Shown here piece by piece: positions 18,583-26,582 of a stretch of DNA of 64,000 nucleotides. The stretch is from NCBI GenBank assembly GCA_028554795.2, contig CM068826.1, positions 103,291,602-103,355,601 on the forward strand, written 5' to 3'. The notes beneath the pieces are model-generated. The model was given only the letters and a program-made list of their open reading frames with translations, did no database searches and was not told the DNA's origin. Origin of the DNA: Sinohyriopsis cumingii. Taxonomy: Eukaryota; Mollusca; Bivalvia; Unionida; Unionidae. Position 1 is the first letter of the stretch, and every line of letters starts with the position of its first letter. The position numbers and the translations under genes are program-made.

Positions 18583-19045
18583 AGCTGCCTGTTTTTATAG
18601 TCTCTTTGTTTCGAAAAGAATACACGTACTTTCTAGCCAGTGATGTTCGTTTTCCAGTGGGGAATGTAAATCTTGCATACTGTAACCGAAACGTCAGAGT
18701 TCGATTAGAAGTTTCCTCTTCCGCTAAGTAGATTCCACGTAAAATATGTTGGTAATCCTTTACCTCGTCTTCCTCAATGGGTTGCTCTAGGTGAATCTCG
18801 AAGTAACCAAAATGATCAACACGTGAATCATCGGGGGCCTGGAAGTATTGAACAAGGTCTGACCACTGAAACAATTTCTGACGAATCAGTTCTCTTATAC
18901 CCTTCAGGTACCAGTGGTTAAAGATCTGGTGACGTAACGGATGCAATTGTTCTTTACGTTTCACTTGTATTTTGACCAGCTCTCGGTAAATGCGTTCTCT
19001 CAACTCCACAGGCAAAGCACGAATGTTCTCTTGTAAAGTATCCAT
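18527..19045 (-). CDS. Duplicated accessory protein, F-box-like N-terminus, copy 1
   Basis: 172 aa. The first ~50 residues are nearly identical to the neighbouring gene at 19058-19513 (shared MDTLQENI, ALPVELRERIYRELVKI, KRKEQLHPLRH). The LP-x-EL-x-x-x-I-x-x-x-L spacing resembles an F-box, which would link targets to a ubiquitin ligase, but the match is short. The rest diverges between the copies apart from short shared motifs (EE-T..NR.T/ERI). Spacing to the second copy is 12 nt. Confidence 0.65.
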   Translation of the reverse strand: MDTLQENIRALPVELRERIYRELVKIQVKRKEQLHPLRHQIFNHWYLKGIRELIRQKLFQWSDLVQYFQAPDDSRVDHFGYFEIHLEQPIEEDEVKDYQHILRGIYLAEEETSNRTLTFRLQYARFTFPTGKRTSLARKYVYSFRNKETIKTGSYATTYVVCNPTDSVEGTQ

Positions 19046-19057
19046 GAATAGGTCATA

Positions 19058-19513
19058 CTAAATCCTCTTTGGTCTGACACAAGAAATGTACTCTTTGCAC
19101 AAACATGGTTTCACTTCAGTGTCGAATTTAAATCGTTGAGTCACTAATCTACACATTACAATTCGTTCAGAAGTTTCCTCTTTCACTAAGTTGACATTGT
19201 GTTCAAGATGTTGGTAATTCGTTAACTCTTCCTCTGGAATTCGATGCAGTACGTTTACAATGATGTAACTACAATCGTCCATACCAAACCAATCCTTTTT
19301 AAAACTAGAGGATCGTTGATCAATGTCTGTCCGATGGAACACTTTCAATTGAATCAATCCTTGTATAGCTTTCAGGTACCAGTGGTTCAAACACCGGTGA
19401 CGTAACGGATGCAATTGTTCTTTACGTTTCACTTGTATTTTGACCAGTTCTCGATAAATGCGTTCTCTCAACTCCACAGGCAAAGCACAAATGTTCTCTT
19501 GTAAAGTATCCAT
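19058..19513 (-). CDS. Duplicated accessory protein, F-box-like N-terminus, copy 2
   Basis: 151 aa, the tandem paralogue of the gene at 18527-19045. The 5' ~150 nt are almost identical in DNA while the 3' two-thirds are strongly diverged. That suggests either gene conversion of the 5' end or strong constraint on the N-terminus with fast change behind it. It lies directly downstream of the BIR gene (28-nt gap). Function unknown. Confidence 0.65.
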   Translation of the reverse strand: MDTLQENICALPVELRERIYRELVKIQVKRKEQLHPLRHRCLNHWYLKAIQGLIQLKVFHRTDIDQRSSSFKKDWFGMDDCSYIIVNVLHRIPEEELTNYQHLEHNVNLVKEETSERIVMCRLVTQRFKFDTEVKPCLCKEYISCVRPKRI

Positions 19514-19541
19514 GAACAGATTATTATGGTAAGAAGTTACT

Positions 19542-20285
19542 TCAATGTCTCGGTCCCACTAAGGGTAAGTAATGACAATTCGGTGACCATCGAGCATGTT
19601 CTACGTAGGCCGAATCTTGCGGTTCCCAGTGGTGAAGTGACACACCGCAACTGAAGCACTTGACTTTATCTCCTTCGCCCAAGTAGAAAAATCAGGCTCT
19701 GGCTAATTCTTCGGGGGTCGGTCCTCCCAGATACTTTGGCCATTTTCCTTTGAACGATTGAAGACGATTTTCAAAGTCGCAGTATTCCGACAAACGCACA
19801 GGAAACGAATATTCGTTTTTCACAGGTTCGTTTCGATGAGGGTTGGGTGACAGGAACAGGAGTTTGCTCAGGGCTGGATGACATCCGTAGGGGGGTAGAC
19901 GTGAAGGTGAACATTCCCCTTTAAAACGAAACCCAGTAAAATGTCCAAGAGGACGAGCGGCATCACTTTCGCATCCCACAGGTTTGACACGAACAGCATC
20001 ACTTTCCATGATAGGGGTAGGGGCACTAAAGTTCCCATGATGCTTTACGGCATCGCTCAGGTCACAAGGTACAGCATCGTACCCATCGCAAGGCTCACAA
20101 TCGCACTCGTCTGCAAACTCCGTTACGCAATTACAATGGTAACCACATGGACAATCGCAGTTTCCTTCCGGACATTTTCCGTCGCAATGCATGGGTCTTA
20201 TCCATCCAGTATTAGTCACACTAGAGGAAGATACAACTTTTTTACAATCCCCAAACTGGAACGATGCCTCTTTCAAAGTATTCAT
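19542..20285 (-). pseudogene. BIR-domain (IAP-like) protein with Cys-rich N-terminus, one in-frame stop
   Basis: The frame runs from the ATG at 20285 to a TGA at 19692-19694 and continues in frame to a second stop at 19542-19544. The N-terminal part is Cys-rich (CDGKCPEGNCDCPCGYHCNC). The C-terminal ~95 codons form a baculovirus-IAP-repeat domain: RLQSFKGKWP, then PEELARA just before the stop. After it come FFYLG and the zinc-ligand spacing C-x2-C-x16-H-x6-C. The stop replaces the usual Gly of the A-G-F-F/Y motif, a one-base GGA-to-TGA change. BIR proteins of viruses typically block host cell death. A TATATAAA-type box lies at 20341-20350. Confidence 0.85.
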
Positions 20286-20330
20286 CTTGTTCGCTCGGTC
20301 TTGGTAGTCACAATGAACTATCGATCTTCC

Positions 20331-23300
20331 CTAGGGTTCCTTTTTTATATACAGACCAATACCGACGTGACCGTACGGCAACGTAAAGTGATTGGGAAGT
20401 CGAACTCGTTTCTGGTATACAATTTGATAGACTTTTTCCAAGGGTCGACTGACGATGTGGTGAGTGGGTAAACGTACAATCTTGTTCGGTTGATAAGTGG
20501 TCACTTTAAAGTTTCCATCCTCTCCCGATTGCAAGGCTTCTTTCAATACCCCAAAGTTGACCACTCGACTGGTACGATGATTCAGAGTCAGTCCTTTCAC
20601 TTTGCACGTCGTGTGCACTTCTCCTTGTTTGTCCCGGTATTCGTAGCCGTAATTTTTGGGACCGCCACTGACGAAACTTAGAATCTTGTCGTCGGGATGC
20701 TCGTCTGTCCAGGCTCCTAAACGGTCTCCTTCGATGTCAGGGTGATGTTGAATCGGGTGATGGATGTAAATGCAACTGTCCGTGTCAAAGTACAGGACGC
20801 GTTCTTCTAACAGTTCTAAAGCTTCGTACAATTTTAAGCGAGCATGAGCTGTCACGTAAGCCGCAATGATGACATTTCCAAAAGGGTCGTCTTGTACAAA
20901 GTCCAGATCTTCTTCGTAATTGACCAAGATCAAATCCTCTCGAATGACGTCCACGTGTTTCATGTATTTGGTTTTGTCGTGAATCATCTGGAAGTAGCGG
21001 AAAGGTTCTGTCAAATATTCCGTCTTGGGTAAACACGGTCGTTGTGCCATTTTACCCCACAAGCAATTTAACATCACTTTGGCAAACGATCGCCTGCTTT
21101 CGTTTTTTTCGATGTGGTCTAAAGAGATGCCTTCTTGTTCGTAGTATTTCTCTTTGAATTTTATTTGCTCTTCGGGAGTGTGACACCAGGAAGGATAGCC
21201 GCTGGCTTCTTGCTTCAGTTTCAAAAAGGCATCCACGTAGTCGGCGAAAATGCCTTTCTGAGTAGGGTCACCCTTGTGGTACTGTTGTGTCTTGGGAAAG
21301 TGGCAAATTTCGTACACTTCTAACAGTTGGTATCCCATGTCCAGAGCTTTGAACAATTCTACGCTGACCCAGGTTCCCGTCAAGTCACGTTCTTCCTGGG
21401 TATGCTGACAAGGTTGGTCTTGGTTGCACGTTTCGGCACAAGTACGGCACAATGGAAACATCAGTTTGCCTTGACAATGGTGAGGTAAGACGGGATGGTA
21501 TAGGTTCGTGGGAGGCAAAACTTTACACTTGATCAAGCCTTCGTATTGTCGAATGTTGACCAGGTCGATGTGTTCCGTCAACAATTGCGGGTGCCCTGTA
21601 GGAAAGCGACAATATTTGCACACGTAGGGATACAGCGAACACACGTCCAAGTATTTGATTTCTTCTCCTTTCTCTTCGTCGGCTTGGTACAGCAAACAGG
21701 TGGCATTGGTCCTTCCTCCGTACAAACTATCCCTCGGGTTCAACGGGTCCATGAACTGGTAACTTTCCACGAGGCGTTTAAACTCGGGATCGGTTTTCAT
21801 ACGGTGATCGTACTCGTGTTCCCACATTTCCACCACTTGGTATCCTTGCTGTTCTAACTTTAGGCGTCGCTGACAAGTGTCCTGGTACAGGTCTTCCATG
21901 GTTCGTTGCAAAAATTGATTCTTGGTGCCACGGTCAGGGTAACAGACGGGACATCCGTGAAATAAGCAACCGTTAAACTCGTACACGATCTTGGGGTTTT
22001 CTAAGTCCCAGCCATCGACCGAATACGTTCCGATGGTCTTTTCGCCCCCTCCGTTGCGGGCATGCTGAATCCACTTGTCTTCCTTGTCGCACAAGTAATG
22101 TAACCAACGTAGGGCTTTGACCGAGTATTGACGTTTGACAAAGTGGGTCGTTTGAGGACTGATGACAGCCACGGTCTTTTCAGGCATGAATCGTTGTCGA
22201 TACACTAAGGAACACGCTTTGGCAATGGTGCAAGCTTCTTTCAAAGGATCGACCCCTCCGTGTTCCATGAACAGTTCTCGAAATTTTCCACAGCAACGCC
22301 GTAAAATGTCCACGTCGGAACGACAATACTTTAGCATTTCTTCCTGAAAGTCGAAAGGGTCCGAGGCGTGAATCTGGTACCAAGCGTAGAAAGCTTCTCG
22401 TTGTTCGGTACGCATGTTGTCGGGGTCGTAATAGTGAGCCTCTGGTAAATGGGGTAGAACGGCGTGTTGATTGGCTTCCGTATTGAAAAAGTGTGGAAAG
22501 TACCCTTTAGCCATTTCTGTCATTCCAAACGTTTTAGGCATTCGACTCAAAGGCATGGCCAAATAGCTCATCGAATCTTTAAACTGTACTTGTCCCACTT
22601 ACATGAAAATGATTTTGGCTCCGTTCAAAGTCACTTTTGGACGTTCGGTGCCTTGTTCCGTATAGTACCTCAAAAGAAACTGTCCATCGTATCCGGAGAA
22701 ATTGTGAGCCATCACCGTGGCATGGCGATGACAATCTCCGTAAAGTTCGATGTCCTCTTGGCTCCACGTCTTGTCGATGGGGTCTAAGACCCATTGGGCA
22801 AAATCGGCTAACGTGTTCGGTCCCCGAAAGATTTTTTCACGTCCTCCAGGAATCTTGCTGCAGTGAGGGCAATGACTGAAGATAGGTTCTTGAATGCACT
22901 TCTCGCACACTCGATGAGCCACGCAGAAATTAGGAATGTGAATGCCGGTCTCTTGCATGCATTCAAAATCGAAAAAGATGAAATTGCCTTTCTTCTTGTG
23001 ACCATCCTCTTTCTCTGGTGGGGGTTGGTATTTTTGCACGTAACATTGGTGTTCCAAGTCCACGATGTGGTGACAAATGTGACATTTTTTCTTTCCTCGA
23101 CATACGTGTGCCTTGGTACTATTGGTACGTATGACTTGTTCACACGTAGGGCACAATCTCAGGAGTTGACAAGCACATTTCTTCTGTGAACCTTGCGTTT
23201 TCAGATGTTGTTGGTAACAGGTAGGGCTGACAAACGTGCGCAGACAAGTTGAACAAGGCACTGGTTCTTCGCTCAGACAGGGTTGAGAGGCCAAACATCC

Positions 23301-24385
23301 TGAGCATTTCCATCCACAATGCTTGTGTTGCTCTCGATTATTATAACCATAGTCACATTTCTCACAATAATAACCGTATCCCAGGAATCCGGTGATACTG
23401 GTAATGGTATCGAAATGGTCATCGTGATGATAAACATGAATGTATTTTCCGTCCTTAAAATCTTGGCCTCGAAACAATAGGGGCCGCGCATTTCTTGAGG
23501 GTGCACTTTCAAGGTGTAGCGTGGAGCTAGGGCATCTTGCAATTTTTGCATCTCAGGAATGCCGCAGGGTGTGTCTTTGGGCAGTCCGGCTTGTTGTAAC
23601 AGGAGTTCTGCTTCGTTTCGTTGTTTGGCTCGGTCGGAACGTTGAATAGTGTCCCAGGTTCTTTTCCATTCTACCGTGTCGTTCTTGTTGGCATAGGTTC
23701 GTCCCACCACGATGGCACGGGCTAAACACATCTGGTCATGAGGGTTGTGAATTCGGACGAGACTCGTTTTGGTGTTGCGAAGGTCGTCCACCAATAACAT
23801 CTTTTTGCGTCCTGTCCCTTGAGGAGGAGAGACGTGGGTCATGTCCAGTGTGGTTTTACCATCGGTGATGTCAAACTGATCATTAGATTGTTGCACGTGT
23901 TGAATCTTGTCCATGACTTTGGAAGCAGTCAATTCTGCAGGGGTGCTAAACTCGATCCAAACAGGGGATTTCAAACCGTCGTGTTGTATGGAAAGTCTCA
24001 AGCGATCGTCTTCTTTGGGTTGACATTGTCGCTTGAGTGCAGTGAGCAAAGAATCCCACACCTCGGTGATGAACACTTCTGCTTTCTCTAACGGCACTTC
24101 AGCCTTGAAATCTTTAAACTTCACCGTGTATTTGTAAGCCGTGGTTCTAAATTTTCTAGAGGAGCGCTTTTCCGTCTCTCGAATGGAATAGTACTTTTCA
24201 GGGTTGACAAAGGGTGGTGGACTTGGTTTAGAGGGTTCGGATTCTGGTTCACTCATGTCCTCTTCAAAATCACTGGCATGAATTTGTGCCAAGATTTCAG
24301 CCCTGGTACGAGGCGATAGATCACGTTTCTGCCTCTTACTTCTTTCTTCTTCTTCTTTCTTCTCGAATGAATGGGATCGTTTCAT
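20331..24385 (-). pseudogene. PolB: Protein-primed DNA polymerase B (PolB), one in-frame stop and one frameshift
   Basis: About 1,350 codons. The N-terminal ~300 residues (ATG at 24385) include the Polinton-type SPPQGTGRKKM and CLARAIVVG stretches. A one-base frame change occurs near 23470-23485. Next come a multi-Cys zinc-binding region and the exonuclease motifs (Exo I FDFE, Exo II NFSGYDGQF), then a TAA at 22599-22601. The frame continues without shift through Exo III (YCRSDVDIL), SLYP (motif A), KVMLNCLWGK (motif B) and YFDTDS (motif C), then KNYGY. It replicates the element from protein-primed ends. The stop separates the exonuclease from the polymerase domain, so this copy is probably inactive. 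Confidence 0.93.
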
Positions 24386-24519
24386 CTTGAAAGCAAAAAG
24401 TCAAATGACTCAAGTTCAAACACCATAAGCTACTTTATAGTCATAGCAGACCAGCGTATATAAAAGGGTGTGTGTCTTGTCCTTTCACTATTCATTTCAC
24501 TCTCAAGCCGAGCACAACG
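24386..24519. promoter_or_regulatory. Divergent promoter between PolB and the zinc-knuckle gene
   Basis: A TATA box for PolB lies on the minus strand (TATAAAG, 24433-24439). One for the rightward gene lies on the plus strand (TATATAAAAG, 24457-24466). Both sit 40-60 nt from their ATGs. Confidence 0.75.
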
Positions 24520-24978
24520 ATGGAAGAGACTAACCAGATGGAACGTTTCGTCAGAGCTTTGCGAGGGGTCATTAGAAAATTCTCTTCAGACCAGCCTACG
24601 GACTACTCTCCTTCCTTTAGAGACAAAAGTCAAGATACTTGCTATATCTGTCAGAAGAAAGGGCATTGGTCTTCAGAGTGTCCAGACCGTCAAACAAGAA
24701 CAAAAACAGGGACTAAAAAAGACAAAAGTCAAGATACCTGTTATTATTGTAAAGAAAAAGGACATTGGTCTCCAGATTGCCCAAAAAAGAAACAAGAGGA
24801 GTCAGAAGAAAAGAGGAATTCTTCAGAAGAAGAGAGGGATTCTTTAGAGGAAGAGAGGGATTCTTCTGAGGAAAAAAGACAATTCTATTTACAAGAGGCA
24901 AAGAAACAGGAGAAGAAAAGAAGAAGGGAAGAAAATGAGGAAAAGACGGTGAAGAAATTTAAAAAACAGAGAGAGTAA
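24520..24978 (+). CDS. Two-zinc-knuckle (CCHC) nucleic-acid-binding protein, 152 aa
   Basis: ATG at 24520 chosen because the TATA box at 24457 places transcription start near 24490, downstream of the frame's earlier ATG. Two retroviral-type knuckles follow a short helical N-terminus: CYICQKKGHWSSEC and CYYCKEKGHWSPDC, each preceded by DKSQDT. This unit duplication sits at residues ~45-60 and ~78-92. The C-terminal half is Glu/Ser/Lys-rich and ends basic, with a likely nuclear signal (KKFKKQR). Its position beside PolB suggests a single-strand-binding or replication role. It is the only long gene on the plus strand, with an AATAAA 77 nt past the stop. Confidence 0.85.
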   Translation: MEETNQMERFVRALRGVIRKFSSDQPTDYSPSFRDKSQDTCYICQKKGHWSSECPDRQTRTKTGTKKDKSQDTCYYCKEKGHWSPDCPKKKQEESEEKRNSSEEERDSLEEERDSSEEKRQFYLQEAKKQEKKRRREENEEKTVKKFKKQRE

Positions 24979-25054
24979 ACAAGGAGAAAGAAGAAGTCAA
25001 TGAACTTTATATTAAAGTGTTGTGTTGTGAATTGGATTGTAAAAAATGGAGAAA

Positions 25055-25060
25055 AGAATA
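25055..25060 (+). terminator. Poly(A) signal AATAAA of the zinc-knuckle gene
   Basis: Perfect AATAAA followed by a GT/T-rich stretch (GGTAAGTGCCTTTGAGTTGTG). It contrasts with the stem-loop ends of the neighbouring genes. Confidence 0.7.
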
Positions 25061-25219
25061 AATGAATGATAAAAGGTAAGTGCCTTTGAGTTGTGATTTT
25101 AAAATAAGAAGCTACACTCACGCACTCATACACAGACACGTACTATAAGGGTAAAATGGGTGGTTTTTTTATGAGTTATTGGCAAATTGAAATTGTATTT
25201 CTTTTCGAGAAATGTGGGT

Positions 25220-25235
25220 GGCCCTGAAAAGGGCC
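25220..25235 (-). terminator. Histone-type mRNA 3' stem-loop (SL-D)
   Basis: The minus strand reads GGCCCTTTTCAGGGCC preceded by AAAAA and followed by ACCCACA, the closest of the five to a canonical histone mRNA end. CGAAAAGAAAT follows 12 nt downstream. It starts 26 nt after the stop codon at 25262. Confidence 0.88.
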
Positions 25236-25261
25236 TTTTTCTTCATGGTGAAGGGGTGAGT

Positions 25262-25834
25262 TTAAGCAATCAACTTTAACTGCCTTATGCCTTTGCCACG
25301 GCCAAGGCCTACTTCTGGACTGCGTAATGATGATGATGATTGAGTTGAAATCACTAAGGGTGGTACGGTAGGCTTAGTCACAGGGTTGACGTGTTTAGCT
25401 CGGGAAGGTCGTATTCTCTTCGGTCGTAATAAAGAAGTCTGATACATTTGTTTCAGACTTATTAACTCCGCTAAAATGTCCAACAGTACCGTGACCGTTT
25501 GATTTTCACCCTCTTGTTTCTTTGCTGCTGCTACTTCTTCTTCTTGCTGTTGTTTTTTTCTTACCTCTTCTTCTTGTTGCTGTTGCTGTAGGAGAAAAGC
25601 CTGTTCCGCTTCCTTTTGTCGTTGTATAAATTTCTCCAATTCTTCTTTCTGTCTCTGTCTAAAATTCTCCACTTGCGGTAATGAAGAAGGTAACGAAGGT
25701 TCCGGAACAAATTCTTGCGAGGAGAGAAAATCCACAAAATCCCAATTCACCTCTTCTGAAAGTAAGTCCGAGTTCCCTTGGGCAGTCTCCCCTGCTGGTG
25801 CACCCCAATGGATTGTTTTCTGAGTTTCCGTCAT
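25262..25834 (-). CDS. Polinton accessory protein 4, Gln/Glu-rich coiled coil, 190 aa
   Basis: Not recognised. The acidic/hydrophobic N-terminus is followed by WDFVDFLSSQEF and a Gln/Glu coiled coil (residues ~55-110). A Leu-rich helix (VTVLLDILAELISLKQMY) and a basic Ser-rich tail (RPKRIRPSRAKHV, GRGKGIRQLKL) complete it. The Q/E tract recalls accessory protein 3 but I see no clear alignment. ATG at 25834, ~50 nt downstream of a TATA-like CTATATAG with a CRE-like TGACGTCA beyond it. It ends at SL-D. Confidence 0.75.
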   Translation of the reverse strand: MTETQKTIHWGAPAGETAQGNSDLLSEEVNWDFVDFLSSQEFVPEPSLPSSLPQVENFRQRQKEELEKFIQRQKEAEQAFLLQQQQQEEEVRKKQQQEEEVAAAKKQEGENQTVTVLLDILAELISLKQMYQTSLLRPKRIRPSRAKHVNPVTKPTVPPLVISTQSSSSLRSPEVGLGRGKGIRQLKLIA

Positions 25835-26053
25835 GTTGAATCACTGTCGCATAGATTGACTGCACACAAGCGCTAGCGAATCTATATAGACTACGTGACG
25901 TCACAGACTGCACTCTTCGGATTGGATGCGGGCTGACTGAATTCTGTAACGCGTGTTCGGATTGGTGAATGAACTCAATCCGTTTCAATCCTTCCTGTCC
26001 CTATAAATAAGCGCCGTTCACTGCATTGATTCACCTATTCTCGGAGCCTCAAC
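25835..26053. promoter_or_regulatory. Histone-pair-like divergent promoter
   Basis: Serves the leftward gene at 25834 and the rightward gene at 26054. Minus-strand TATA-like CTATATAG at 25882-25889; palindromic TGACGTCA at 25896-25903. Two minus-strand CCAAT boxes lie within a repeated TTCGGATTGG (ATTGG at 25921-25925 and 25961-25965). A plus-strand TATAAATA lies at 26002-26009. CCAAT plus paired TATA boxes between divergent, stem-loop-ended genes is the layout of metazoan H2A-H2B pairs. Confidence 0.7.
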
Positions 26054-26284
26054 ATGTGGACAGACGTTGAATCTTCAATCCTTGTGTCAACAATGATGTT
26101 CAGGACGGACATGCTCATGTATGTCCGATCCAAGTGGACCGTTGTCCACAGGACCAACAGCAGCCTGTGGATAAGAAGAGTCTATATAGAGAGACAAGGT
26201 TGCCTCAAGAGGACTCTGATGTATGGCCCTGCTGTAAGACGAAGTTTGAGGACAAGAAGATGTCGCAAATGCCCTTTATGTTAA
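26054..26284 (+). CDS. Polinton accessory protein 5, Arg/Cys-rich, 76 aa
   Basis: A short frame supported by its surroundings: TATAAATA 45-52 nt upstream, ATG in the context CAACATGTGG, and a histone-type stem-loop 22 nt after the stop. The protein is basic, with a C-terminal RTRRCRKCPLC that could bind metal or nucleic acid. No family recognised. The DNA contains several short inverted repeats (for example GTGGACCGTTGTCCAC). A structured noncoding RNA therefore remains possible. Confidence 0.55.
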   Translation: MWTDVESSILVSTMMFRTDMLMYVRSKWTVVHRTNSSLWIRRVYIERQGCLKRTLMYGPAVRRSLRTRRCRKCPLC

Positions 26285-26301
26285 GGGCATATTAACATAA
26301 A
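26275..26301. repeat. Perfect 10-bp inverted repeat over the stop codon
   Basis: TTTATGTTAA (26275-26284, containing the TAA stop) pairs with TTAACATAAA (26292-26301). It ends exactly where the right TIR begins and 5 nt before the stem-loop. An overlapping alternative hairpin GCCCTT...AAGGGC uses 26271-26288. Confidence 0.8.
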
Positions 26302-26576
26302 CCAAAGGCCCTTTTCAGGGCCAGCCATATTTCTCGAAAAGAGATAGCCTTTCCATTGCCTACCCTTTTTTTAAAAAATTTTTTTAAAAAAAAAATTCCA
26401 TGTTAAATTCCCCTTGTCCGTAGAGTATCCCACGATTTTTTGCCATGTTAAATTCCCCTTGTCCGTAGAGTGTCCCACGATTTTTTGCCATGTTAAATTT
26501 CCCTTGTCCGTAGAGTGTCCCAGGGGTGTTTTTAATGCTAATTCCCATTGTCCGTAGGGTATCCCCATTTACTACT
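26302..26576. repeat. Right terminal inverted repeat
   Basis: 275 bp, the inverse complement of 6820-7094 with about three differences. It ends ...CCATTTACTACT and abuts the target duplication AACAAG. Confidence 0.95.
26307..26322 (+). terminator. Histone-type mRNA 3' stem-loop (SL-E), in right TIR
   Basis: Plus strand GGCCCTTTTCAGGGCC, preceded by ACCAAA and followed by AGCCA and CGAAAAGAGAT (26335-26345). It is the mirror copy of SL-A and ends the rightward gene at 26054-26284. Confidence 0.85.
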
Positions 26577-26582
26577 AACAAG
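26577..26582. repeat. Right 6-bp target site duplication (AACAAG)
   Basis: Exact copy of 6814-6819, directly outside the right TIR. Confidence 0.95.

Larger units (their letters stand above)
6820..26576. mobile_element. Polinton/Maverick (adintovirus-like) element, 19,757 bp
   Basis: A self-synthesising DNA transposon or endogenous virus-like element. The termini start AGTAGTAAATGG and its complement. TIRs are 275 bp each, and the target duplication AACAAG is perfect. It carries the full Polinton core: protein-primed PolB, retroviral-type integrase with chromodomain, adenain-like protease, FtsK/HerA-type packaging ATPase, double-jelly-roll major capsid protein and penton. These come with accessory genes including a BIR protein and two zinc knuckles. 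Genes are intronless and tightly packed, some with 4-bp overlaps. Five genes contain single in-frame stops and PolB also has a frameshift, so this copy is probably not autonomous. It lies in intron 8 of a P4HA gene. Confidence 0.97.

Noticed and set aside
19897..19921. Sequence resembling the shared GGACGTGAAGG promoter element inside the BIR gene
   Set aside because: Only partial match, within coding sequence, and no stem-loop gene follows. Treated as coincidence unless conserved in other copies.
22590..22605. GTAAGT at the PolB stop as a splice donor that would remove the stop
   Set aside because: The codons immediately after the stop encode conserved PolB residues in the same frame, so an intron there would delete needed sequence. 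No paired acceptor keeps the frame.
23465..23490. Programmed -1 frameshift in PolB
   Set aside because: No X-XXY-YYZ slippery heptamer in the upstream frame at the crossover; a one-base indel is simpler.
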